A stretch of DNA of 32,261 bases from Mycolicibacterium chubuense. GTDB taxonomy: Bacteria > Actinomycetota > Actinomycetes > Mycobacteriales > Mycobacteriaceae. Positions 6,482-16,963 of the stretch are shown piece after piece. The number at the start of each line of letters is the position of its first letter. Position 1 is the stretch's first letter. The stretch covers positions 207,598-239,858 of the forward strand of contig NZ_JYNX01000036.1 of NCBI RefSeq assembly GCF_001044255.1, read 5' to 3'. A model generated the notes under the pieces. It searched no databases. It saw only the letters and a program-made list of their open reading frames with translations, and was not told where the DNA came from. A program made the position numbers and the translations under genes.

Positions 6482-7650
6482 GACAACCTGCGCAGCGCGG
6501 ACGCCACCCGGCGGGCGCGGTCGCGGGCCACGATCGGATCCGGGGCGGTGGCGGTGGACAGCGTCCGCCGGCCGCGCCCCTCGCCCGCCGGGAACAACCG
6601 GACGTCGCTCTCGGCGACCGCCAGCGCGTCGGCCAGCACGGCGCGCAGCGTGGCGTCGCCGACAGCGGGATCGGTGTCGGTCTCGGTATCGACGTCGACG
6701 ATCTCCATCGCGCCGGGCGAGATCATGATGGTGTCGACCGGCAGGCCGAGAATGGCCCGGGCGTGCAGCTCGAAGGCCGACAGCCGCTGCGAACGCAGCG
6801 TCACCAGCGCGCTGTCCTGCGGCCGCGGCCGGACATCGGTGAAGTAGACCTCGTCGCCGCGCACCAGCAGCTCGACCGCGAAGACACCGCGTCCGCCCAG
6901 CGAGTTGACGATCCGCGCCGCGATCGACTTCGCCGCGTCCAGGGCCGCCGGCGAAAGAGCATGCGGCTGCCAGGATTCCAGCGTGCCGGAGGTGGGCCGG
7001 TGATGGCCGATCGGTTCGCAGAAGTGCACGGCCGGACCGGCGGGACCGGTGGTGCGCACGGTCAGCAGCGTCACCTCGACGTCGACCTCGACCACCGTCT
7101 CGGCCAGGACGCGGTGCAGGCTGAGCCGGCCGCCCGCCACCGCGCGCCGCCACGCAGGCTCGACATCGTCAGACCGGAGCACCACCGACTCGCCCTCACC
7201 CGGGACCGCGGCGATCGGTTTGACCAGCAGCGGGAAACCGGCGTGCTGGGCGACCGCGGTGAGTTCCTCGACCGAGCCGGCGAACCAGAACGGCGCCGTC
7301 GGCAGGCCGAGCTCGTCGGCGGCCAGCCGTCGCAGCCCCTCACCGTCCACCGACAGCCGCAGCGCGCGCGGCGTGGGGAACACGTCGACGTCCTCGCGCT
7401 CCGCGGCGGCGAGCAGCGCGTCGGTCGCCACGCCGCCCGCATCGGCCACCACGAACCGGGGGCCGGTCGCGTCGATGAGGCCGGTCAGCGCGTCGGCGTC
7501 GGTCATCGCCGCCATGTCGTCGGAGACCGTCACCCGCGCACCCAGCCGCTCGAAGGCCGGCGCCAGCTCCCGCGTCCGTTCGCCACCGCTCAGCAGCAGC
7601 ACCGAAGTCGGTTCGGCCGCCGTCGTCTCACCCTCACCCGTCTCACTCAT
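6478..7650 (-). CDS. purT: PurT-like formate-dependent GAR transformylase, divergent
   Basis: PurT uses ATP and formate to formylate glycinamide ribonucleotide (GAR) in purine synthesis. The 390-residue protein is clearly of the PurT ATP-grasp family: EGLRRLAADELGLPTAPF at 104-121, KPIAAVPGEGES at 144-155, VELLVRGDEVYFTDVRPRPQD at 259-279, and LHARAILGLPV. The position matches Rv0389 upstream of the rhodanese-metZ pair. Compared by eye with E. coli PurT, about 17 residues after the second beta strand are missing. K355 aligns with A and R363 with T, both residues that bind GAR in E. coli, while E22, R362 and D286 are kept. Activity on GAR is therefore uncertain. ATG 7650 overlaps the marR stop as ATGA. 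Confidence 0.85.
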   Translation of the reverse strand: MSETGEGETTAAEPTSVLLLSGGERTRELAPAFERLGARVTVSDDMAAMTDADALTGLIDATGPRFVVADAGGVATDALLAAAEREDVDVFPTPRALRLSVDGEGLRRLAADELGLPTAPFWFAGSVEELTAVAQHAGFPLLVKPIAAVPGEGESVVLRSDDVEPAWRRAVAGGRLSLHRVLAETVVEVDVEVTLLTVRTTGPAGPAVHFCEPIGHHRPTSGTLESWQPHALSPAALDAAKSIAARIVNSLGGRGVFAVELLVRGDEVYFTDVRPRPQDSALVTLRSQRLSAFELHARAILGLPVDTIMISPGAMEIVDVDTETDTDPAVGDATLRAVLADALAVAESDVRLFPAGEGRGRRTLSTATAPDPIVARDRARRVASALRRLS

Positions 7651-8183
7651 CGAGCCTCCAGCCTGCCAGAACCACCGGCCGGATCGCCCGCGAGATCGTC
7701 GCGAAACGCCCCCATCGCATCGACGACGGCGCCGAACACCCGGTGCGCGGCCCGCAGATCGTCGTCGGGAAGCTCCGCCAGCGCCTCGCGGAGGTGTTCG
7801 GCCAACGGGGTGAAGAATTCGCGGGCCACCTGCATGCCGTGCTCGGCGACGCGCAGTTTCACCTTGCGCCGGTCGGCCGGGTCGGGCTCGCGCAGCAGGT
7901 GACCGGAGGTGATCATCCGCTCGACCAGGTAGGTGATCGCGGCGCCGGACATCCCCATCCGGGTGCGCAGCTCGCCGGCCGCCAGCGGCTCGCCGGTGGT
8001 CTCGGCGACCGTGATGTGCAGCAGCGCGCGGAAGTCGTTGGCCGTCATCGCGTGGCGTCCGGCGAAATCGTGACCGATCTGATCGGACTGGGCGGTGAGC
8101 GCCCGCACGTCGGCGGCGATCAGCGCCTCCAGCGCCGGGCGGTCGGGATCCTGCACGGTCCCCACCTTAGCCGGAAAGTTCAT
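7647..8183 (-). CDS. MarR family transcriptional regulator
   Basis: The 178-residue winged-helix protein has the MarR layout: MTANDFRALLHI, AGELRTRMGMSGAAITYLVER as the recognition region, and the wing DPADRRKVKLRV. MarR proteins are dimers that repress by binding palindromes, and phenolic or other small ligands release them. It is divergent from the MMPL transporter at 8220 with only 36 bases between the starts. An AT-rich palindrome lies in that gap, so it probably controls the transporter and itself. Its stop overlaps the purT start by 4 bases, so derepression would also raise purT and the genes below it. Confidence 0.93.
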   Translation of the reverse strand: MNFPAKVGTVQDPDRPALEALIAADVRALTAQSDQIGHDFAGRHAMTANDFRALLHITVAETTGEPLAAGELRTRMGMSGAAITYLVERMITSGHLLREPDPADRRKVKLRVAEHGMQVAREFFTPLAEHLREALAELPDDDLRAAHRVFGAVVDAMGAFRDDLAGDPAGGSGRLEAR

Positions 8184-8188
8184 TTGAT

Positions 8189-8201
8189 TAATTGTTAATT
8201 A
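8189..8201. promoter_or_regulatory. AT-rich palindrome, likely MarR operator
   Basis: TAATT at 8189-8193 and AATTA at 8197-8201 form a perfect inverted repeat around GTT. The same stretch also reads as a direct repeat TTAATT-G-TTAATT. It stands out as pure A/T-rich sequence in GC-rich surroundings and fills the 36-base gap between the marR and MMPL starts. Binding by the MarR protein is inferred from position and symmetry. Confidence 0.6.
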
Positions 8202-8219
8202 TCTGAAATATTCGTGGGC

Positions 8220-10304
8220 ATGAGCCGACGACTTTCCTGGCTGATCGCTCTCGTCGTCATCGTCGCGTCCGGTGCGTTGATGGGCCTCCTCGGCGGCGGC
8301 GACTCCGGTGATCAGTCCCCCGTTCCCGTGCCCACCGCTGCCGAATCGGCCCGCGCGGACGCCGTCCGTGCCGAATTCCCCGGCGGCGACCAGGCGCCCG
8401 TCCTGCTCGTACTGACCCGCGACGACGGCGCCGCTCTGTCCACGGCCGACCGCGACGCGGCCGACCAGGCGCGCCAGCGGATGCTCACCGCCGCGGGCGC
8501 GAACAACGCCGGACCGCCCGTGCAGGTCTCAGAGGACGGGCAGGCCGCCATCGCCGTGGTGCCGCTGAACTCCGACCTGTCCGGCTTCGCGCTCACCGAC
8601 GAGGTCAAAGCGCTGCGCGGGGCGGCCACCGACGGCCTGCCGGACGACCTGAAGGCCGAGGTCACCGGTGGACCGGCGTTCGGCGCCGACATCGCCGACT
8701 CGTTCTCCGGAGCCAACTTCACACTGCTGGCCGTCACCGCGGCGGTGGTCGCGCTGCTGCTGATCGTCACCTACCGCTCACCGGTGCTGTGGCTGGTGCC
8801 CCTGCTGGTCATCGCGTTCGCCGACCGGGTCGGCGGCGTGGTCGGCAGCGCCGTCGCCGAAGGGCTCGGCATGTCACCCGACGGGTCGACGACCGGCATC
8901 ACCAGCGTGCTCGTGTTCGGCGCGGGCACCAACTATGCGCTGCTGTTGATCTCCCGCTATCGAGAAGAGCTGGGCCGCAACGAGTCTCACCACGACGCGC
9001 TCAGCACGGCGGTCCGCCGGGCCGGACCGGCGATCATCGCCAGCAACGCGACCGTGGTGCTGGCCCTGCTGACGCTGCTGTTCGCGACGTCCCCGAGCAC
9101 CCGCAGCCTCGGGGTGCAGGCGGCGTCCGGCCTGGTGGTCGCCGCGGTGTTCGTGCTGCTGGTGCTGCCGCCGTTCCTCGACCTGTTCGGCCGGAAGTTG
9201 TTCTGGCCGTTCATCCCCCGCGTCGGAGCGACCGCACTCACCGAAGGCGGGGCGTGGCACCGGGTCGCCGACGGCGTGGCGCGCCGGCCCGCGCTGGTGT
9301 CTATCGTCGCGATCGGCGCGCTGGCGCTGCTGTGCACCGGGCTGCTGCGCACCCCGATCGGCCTGTCCCAGACCGAACAGTTCCGCGTGCAGGCCGAGTC
9401 CGTCAGTGGTTTCGACACACTGGCCGACCACTTCCCCAGCGGCCTGACCGATCCCACCCTGGTGATCGCCTCCACCGACCGCACCGCCGAGGTGCAGCGC
9501 GCGATCACCGCCACCCCCGGCGTCGTCTCCGCCACCCCGGCGGGCACCTCACCGCAGGGCCTGACCCAGTGGTCGGTGGTGCTGGCCGCCGCGCCCGCCA
9601 CCGACGAGGCGTTCGACACGATCGACGCGCTGCGCGACGCGGTGCACGGCGCCGACCCCGCCGGCCTGGTGGGCGGATCGGACGCCAAGGCCCGCGACGC
9701 CGCCGGGGCCGCCGGCCACGACCGCGCGGTGGTGGTGCCCGCGATCCTCGCGGTGGTGCTGCTGGTGCTGTTCGTGCTGCTGCGCTCCGCGCTGGCACCC
9801 CTGGTCCTGGTCGCGGTCACGGTGCTCAGCGCACTCGCCGCGCTCGGACTCGGCGGCTGGGCGAGCGTGCACCTGTTCGGGTTCCCCGCCCTGGACAACA
9901 GCGTTCCGCTGTTCGCGCTGCTGTTCCTGGTCGCCCTCGGCGTCGACTACACGATCTTCCTGGTGACCCGCGCGCGGGAGGAGACACCGGAGCACGGCAC
10001 CCGCGACGGCATCGTGCGGGCGGTGTCGGCGACCGGTGCGGTGATCACCAGCGCGGGCATCGTGCTGGCCGCGGTGTTCTGCGTGCTCGGGGTGCTGCCG
10101 TTGATCGCGCTGACCCAGGTCGGCATCATCGTCGGCCTCGGCATTTTGCTGGACACCTTCGTGGTGCGCACGGTGGTGATCCCGGCCCTGTTCACGCTGA
10201 TCGGTCCCAAGATCTGGTGGCCTGCGCTGCAGGATGCCGGCGACGGACCCGACGCCGCCGGGGCCGGCGGACGGCACCGCGCCGGGGCGGCGGCGCACCC
10301 GTAG
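8220..10304 (+). CDS. MMPL family RND-type transporter
   Basis: The 694-residue inner-membrane protein has two MMPL repeats. Each has one helix, an extracytoplasmic domain and a five-helix bundle (for example AVTAAVVALLLIVTY and LAVVLLVLFVLL). Such proteins export lipids or drugs using the proton gradient. The length fits the short YdfJ-like MMPL group rather than the roughly 1000-residue MmpL lipid exporters. The second bundle keeps the proton-relay pair D576-Y577 in ALGVDYTIFL. The first bundle reads GAGTNYALLLISRYREE, with N238 where Asp is expected. ATG 8220 was preferred to GTG 8214; neither has a strong ribosome binding site. The divergent MarR protein is the likely repressor. P450 starts 29 bases downstream on the same strand. 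Confidence 0.93.
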   Translation: MSRRLSWLIALVVIVASGALMGLLGGGDSGDQSPVPVPTAAESARADAVRAEFPGGDQAPVLLVLTRDDGAALSTADRDAADQARQRMLTAAGANNAGPPVQVSEDGQAAIAVVPLNSDLSGFALTDEVKALRGAATDGLPDDLKAEVTGGPAFGADIADSFSGANFTLLAVTAAVVALLLIVTYRSPVLWLVPLLVIAFADRVGGVVGSAVAEGLGMSPDGSTTGITSVLVFGAGTNYALLLISRYREELGRNESHHDALSTAVRRAGPAIIASNATVVLALLTLLFATSPSTRSLGVQAASGLVVAAVFVLLVLPPFLDLFGRKLFWPFIPRVGATALTEGGAWHRVADGVARRPALVSIVAIGALALLCTGLLRTPIGLSQTEQFRVQAESVSGFDTLADHFPSGLTDPTLVIASTDRTAEVQRAITATPGVVSATPAGTSPQGLTQWSVVLAAAPATDEAFDTIDALRDAVHGADPAGLVGGSDAKARDAAGAAGHDRAVVVPAILAVVLLVLFVLLRSALAPLVLVAVTVLSALAALGLGGWASVHLFGFPALDNSVPLFALLFLVALGVDYTIFLVTRAREETPEHGTRDGIVRAVSATGAVITSAGIVLAAVFCVLGVLPLIALTQVGIIVGLGILLDTFVVRTVVIPALFTLIGPKIWWPALQDAGDGPDAAGAGGRHRAGAAAHP

Positions 10305-10321
10305 CTGCGCCGCCGTGCCGG

Positions 10322-10327
10322 TAGCGT
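10322..10327 (+). promoter_or_regulatory. -10 box of a probable leaderless P450 transcript
   Basis: TAGCGT fits TANNNT and ends 6 bases before ATG 10334. No purine-rich ribosome binding site lies in the 29 bases after the MMPL stop, which suits a leaderless start. Readthrough from the MMPL gene is also possible. Confidence 0.4.
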
Positions 10328-10333
10328 CGTGTG

Positions 10334-11563
10334 ATGAGTCAGGCCGACACCCGCGCCGAACCGGAGCCCGGGCTGCCCCCGCTGCACATGCGCCGCGACG
10401 GACTCGACCCGACGCCGGCACTGCGCGAGATCCGCGACAACGTCGGCGTGCAGATCGTGACCAACGCGTTCGGCCTGAAGGTCTTCCTCGTCACCCGCTA
10501 CGACGACGTCAAGACGGTGCTGTCGGATCACGCGCGGTTCTCCAACGGCCGGCCGCCCGGGTTCGTCGTCCCCGGCGCCCCGCCGATCGACGAGCAGGAG
10601 GCGGCCCGCAACCGGGCCGGGAACCTGCTCGGCCTGGATCCGCCGGAGCACCAACGCCTTCGGCGCATGCTCACCCCGGAGTTCACGATCCGGCGCATCA
10701 AGCGGCTGCAGCCCCGCATCGTCGAGATCGTCGACGCCCAGCTCGACGCGCTCGCCGCCGCGGGCCCGCCGGCCGACCTGGTCGAACACTTCGCGCTGCC
10801 GATCCCGTCGCTGGTGATCTGCGAGCTGCTGGGCGTGCCCTACGCCGACCGCGACGACTTCCAGCGCCGCAGCGGCCGTCAGCTCGACCTGTCGATCCCG
10901 ATACCGGAACGGCTCGAGCTGCAGCAGGAAGGCCGGGCCTACATGGCGTCGCTGGTCAGCCGCGCCCGCGCCGAGCCCGGGGAGGACATCCTCGGCATGC
11001 TGGTGCGCGACCACGGCGACGAGCTCACCGACGACGAGCTGATCGGCGTCGCCGGGCTGCTGCTACTCGCCGGCCACGAGACCACGTCGAACATGCTCGC
11101 GCTGGGCACACTGGCACTGCTGCGTCACCCCGCGCAGCTGGCCGCGGTCCGCGACGACCCGGCCGCGGTCGCCCCGGCGATCGAGGAACTGCTGCGCTAC
11201 CTGTCGATCGTGCAGACCTCGATCCCGCGCATCACCACCACCGACGTGGAGATCGCAGGCGTCGAGATCCCCGCGGGCCGACTGGTGTTCGCGTCCCTGC
11301 CGGCGGGCAACCGCGATCCCGCGTTCATCGACGCACCGGAGACGCTCGACATCGGCCGGGGCACGCCCGGACACCTCGCGTTCGGCCACGGCGTGCACCA
11401 CTGCCTCGGTGCCCCACTGGCCCGGATGGAGATGCAGATCGCGTTCCCGGCGCTGCTGCGCCGGTTCCCGAACCTGGGGCTCGCCGAGGATTTCGCCGAC
11501 GTGGAGTTCCGGTCGTTCCATTTCATCTACGGTCTGAAGTCGTTGGAGGTGTTATGGGAGTGA
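10334..11563 (+). CDS. Cytochrome P450 monooxygenase
   Basis: This 409-residue soluble bacterial P450 has the I-helix oxygen-binding motif AGHETT at 246-251, the K-helix E285-x-x-R288, and the heme-binding loop FGHGVHHCLGAP with thiolate ligand C357. It needs electrons from a ferredoxin, and the next gene encodes one. P450s of this class hydroxylate lipids, terpenoids or xenobiotics. The subfamily and substrate cannot be assigned from sequence alone. ATG 10334 was chosen over GTG 10331, one codon upstream. The stop lies 4 bases before the ferredoxin start, so the two genes are co-translated. Confidence 0.97.
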   Translation: MSQADTRAEPEPGLPPLHMRRDGLDPTPALREIRDNVGVQIVTNAFGLKVFLVTRYDDVKTVLSDHARFSNGRPPGFVVPGAPPIDEQEAARNRAGNLLGLDPPEHQRLRRMLTPEFTIRRIKRLQPRIVEIVDAQLDALAAAGPPADLVEHFALPIPSLVICELLGVPYADRDDFQRRSGRQLDLSIPIPERLELQQEGRAYMASLVSRARAEPGEDILGMLVRDHGDELTDDELIGVAGLLLLAGHETTSNMLALGTLALLRHPAQLAAVRDDPAAVAPAIEELLRYLSIVQTSIPRITTTDVEIAGVEIPAGRLVFASLPAGNRDPAFIDAPETLDIGRGTPGHLAFGHGVHHCLGAPLARMEMQIAFPALLRRFPNLGLAEDFADVEFRSFHFIYGLKSLEVLWE

Positions 11564-11567
11564 TGTG

Positions 11568-11762
11568 GTGAGCAAGGTTTCGGCCGATCGTGAGCTGTGC
11601 ATCCAGGCCGGCAACTGCGTGATGGTGGCGTCCGAGGTCTTCGATCAGGACGACGACGGCATCGTGGTGGTCCTCACCGAGGACGTCGACGGCCAGCCCG
11701 CCGACCACGCCCGCGAAGCCGTCAAGCTCTGTCCGGCAAGTGCGTTGACGCTGCAGGGGTGA
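11568..11762 (+). CDS. [3Fe-4S] ferredoxin, P450 redox partner
   Basis: The 64-residue ferredoxin has cluster cysteines C11, C17 and C55 in CIQAGNC and KLCPASAL. The position that would hold a fourth ligand in a [4Fe-4S] protein is A14, the mark of the [3Fe-4S] ferredoxins that serve actinobacterial P450s. It should pass single electrons from a ferredoxin reductase, encoded elsewhere, to the P450 just upstream. GTG 11568 was preferred to GTG 11565 because GGGAG lies 7 bases before it. The last 41 bases overlap the convergent membrane-protein gene. Confidence 0.95.
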   Translation: MSKVSADRELCIQAGNCVMVASEVFDQDDDGIVVVLTEDVDGQPADHAREAVKLCPASALTLQG

Positions 11763-12393
11763 ACAACAACAGCAGGCTCACCAGCAGCACCCACACCGGG
11801 AAGGCGACGGTGGTCCACGGGCTGACGTCGCTCGCGACCAGCACCGCGACCGCGACCAGATAGGTCACCACCACCAACCAGCGCGGCATGAGCCGGGTCC
11901 GCAGCCAGATGGTGGCCAGCGACATCATGAACACCGCCGCCATCCGCAGCGCGTACGTGTTGGCCAGTGCCACCAGCAGACCCTGGCCGAACGCGGCCAC
12001 CTCCGTGCGGGCGCCGGCCTCGGCGACGAACTGCTTGCTCGCGAGCAGCCCCGCCCCGACGGCGGTCGAGGCGAAGATCATCGCCAGGAACAGCAGCCCG
12101 CTGCCGAGGAACACCGTCGTGAAGAACTGATCCTCCAGCCGGCCCAGGCCGTCGCGCAGCACCCCGATGAACCACAGGAACGCGATGCCCGAGAACGGCA
12201 TCAGCACCACCGCCAGCTTCAACCGCGCACTCGTGCCGTCGACCCACTGCGACCCGAGCTCCCCTCCCGGGGGCAGCGAGGTGCGCAGCACCACCAGCAC
12301 GGTGCCGAACAGCACGGCGAACAACACCCCGGCCAGCGCCGCCGCCCGCGGCGTGGTCAGGCTCCGCAGCTGACGTCCGGAAGCGTGGGTCAC
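11722..12393 (-). CDS. Six-helix integral membrane protein, function unknown
   Basis: The protein has 223 residues with about six hydrophobic helices, including AAALAGVLFAVLFGTVLVVL, LKLAVVLMPFSGIAFLWFIG, FLGSGLLFLAMIFASTAVG, LRMAAVFMMSLATIWL, WLVVVTYLVAVAVLVAS and FPVWVLLVSLLLLF. I recognise no transport, enzyme or binding motif. It starts (GTG 12393) 22 bases after the diguanylate cyclase stop, so it is the last gene of the purA operon. A start further upstream (MTQFPPG) would overlap the cyclase gene. Its end overlaps the convergent ferredoxin gene by 41 bases. Confidence 0.8.
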   Translation of the reverse strand: MTHASGRQLRSLTTPRAAALAGVLFAVLFGTVLVVLRTSLPPGGELGSQWVDGTSARLKLAVVLMPFSGIAFLWFIGVLRDGLGRLEDQFFTTVFLGSGLLFLAMIFASTAVGAGLLASKQFVAEAGARTEVAAFGQGLLVALANTYALRMAAVFMMSLATIWLRTRLMPRWLVVVTYLVAVAVLVASDVSPWTTVAFPVWVLLVSLLLLFTPAASTHLPDRA

Positions 12394-12415
12394 GGCGTCA
12401 TCCTGGCACGCGGGC

Positions 12416-13528
12416 TCACTCCCCGGCGGGAACTGCGTCATCTGCGCTGACCGTGCAGTTGCCACCGGCGCCCTTGGCGCGGTACATCGCCGCATCGGCA
12501 CGCTCGATGAGGGCCCGAATCGCCGTCGGCAGCTCCCGGTCGGACGTCCATGCCGTCGCGACGCCGACGCTGATCGTCGGCACCACCGTGGTGTCACAGC
12601 GGGCCACCGCCTCGTGCAACCGGTCGGCCACGTCCAGCACCGTGCGGGGGCCGGCGTCGACGACGAGGACGAACTCCTCGCCCCCGGTGCGGGCGATCAC
12701 CGAGCGCACCCGCAGGGACGTCACCGCGTCGCGCGCCGCGTTGGCGACCGACACCAGCACCCGGTCGCCCGCGTCGTGACCATGGCCGTCGTTGACGGCC
12801 TTGAACTTGTCGATGTCGACGGCCAACACCCCGAGGTGCGCGCCGCCCGCGGGCACCAGACCGATGACCTCGTCGTCCAGTCCGCGCCGGTTGAGCAGCC
12901 GGGTCAGCGGGTCGTAGAGCGCGTCGACCGCTCCCATCCGCAGCGCCAGCAGGTAGGACTGCACGATCACCGGAACGCCCACCACCGTCGGCAGCAGCAC
13001 CAGCAGGCGCACCGTCACCACGCTCGGCTCGGCGGTGTCCTGGGCGAGAGCCAGCGCGTACATCCACCCGAACGCCGCGACGGTGAACACCAGATGCAGC
13101 GCCAGCGCGCGGGGTCCGTGGGCCACCACGATGTAGATGCCATTGGCCGCCAGCAGCGCCAGCCCGGGCATCGCGGTGAAGGCGTCCTGATAACAGGCGA
13201 TCACGGCGAGCACCGCGAAATCGGCGTAGACCGCGAAGGCCGCCGACTGCCGTTCCGTGGGGAACGGGCCGACGATCCAGATGAGCCCCAGCACCGCCGA
13301 ACTGATCGCGACCACCAGCACCAGTGCCTGACCGCTGACGGCGCCGCCGTCCCGGGACGCCCAGAGCATCGTCAGCAGCGCGATGAGCCCGTAGAGCAGC
13401 GAGAAGGCGCCGATGAAGACCTGGTGGATGCGCAGCATTCCCCGCGAGCGCAGATGCCTTGCCGTCCAAGCGAAGTCGAACGGCTGCCGCCACCAGATCA
13501 GCAGGAAGTCGCGAAGGCCCTTCTCCAT
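12416..13528 (-). CDS. Membrane diguanylate cyclase (GGDEF)
   Basis: The first 200 or so residues of this 370-residue protein hold about six membrane helices, such as VFIGAFSLLYGLIALLTMLW. A GGDEF domain follows from DPLTRLLNRRG (206-216). The active loop is intact, RTGGEEF with GGEEF at 282-286, and metal-binding D238 lies in DIDKFKAVND. It should therefore join two GTP into cyclic-di-GMP at the inner membrane face. The inhibitory I-site RxxD reads RVRS at 273-276, so product feedback at that site should be lost. The sensory input of the membrane part is unknown. A G-rich ribosome binding stretch precedes ATG 13528, 19 bases after the thioesterase stop, in the purA operon. Confidence 0.94.
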   Translation of the reverse strand: MEKGLRDFLLIWWRQPFDFAWTARHLRSRGMLRIHQVFIGAFSLLYGLIALLTMLWASRDGGAVSGQALVLVVAISSAVLGLIWIVGPFPTERQSAAFAVYADFAVLAVIACYQDAFTAMPGLALLAANGIYIVVAHGPRALALHLVFTVAAFGWMYALALAQDTAEPSVVTVRLLVLLPTVVGVPVIVQSYLLALRMGAVDALYDPLTRLLNRRGLDDEVIGLVPAGGAHLGVLAVDIDKFKAVNDGHGHDAGDRVLVSVANAARDAVTSLRVRSVIARTGGEEFVLVVDAGPRTVLDVADRLHEAVARCDTTVVPTISVGVATAWTSDRELPTAIRALIERADAAMYRAKGAGGNCTVSADDAVPAGE

Positions 13529-13547
13529 CGCCCCCCTGCAGCAAGCG

Positions 13548-16918
<3,371 letters not shown>

Positions 16919-16933
16919 CAGCACCCTTGCCAC

Positions 16934-16956
16934 ATATGCGACTTTGCGCATATATT
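16934..16956 (+). promoter_or_regulatory. ArsR/SmtB-like operator overlapping CDF promoter
   Basis: ATATGCG at 16934-16940 and CGCATAT at 16947-16953 form a perfect 7-base inverted repeat around a 6-base spacer. Its right arm overlaps the -10 box TATATT at 16951-16956, which ends 7 bases before ATG 16964. AT-ending palindromes of this size in front of metal exporters are typical of ArsR/SmtB metal sensors. No such regulator is encoded in the window, so it must act from elsewhere. Repressor identity is inference. Confidence 0.65.
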
Positions 16957-16963
16957 CGGCCCC

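Noticed and set aside
7590-7600. Loss of the first GAR-binding glutamate in PurT
   Set aside because: Placing SGGERTRE against GSGELGKE keeps the glutamate (E. coli E22). Only the neighbouring positions differ.
8789-10324. Plus-strand open frame of 511 residues
   Set aside because: Shadow of the MMPL gene in another frame; Arg/Gly-rich with no membrane segments.
10234-11571. Plus-strand open frame of 445 residues
   Set aside because: Shadow of the P450 gene. The real frame has the heme, I-helix and K-helix motifs.
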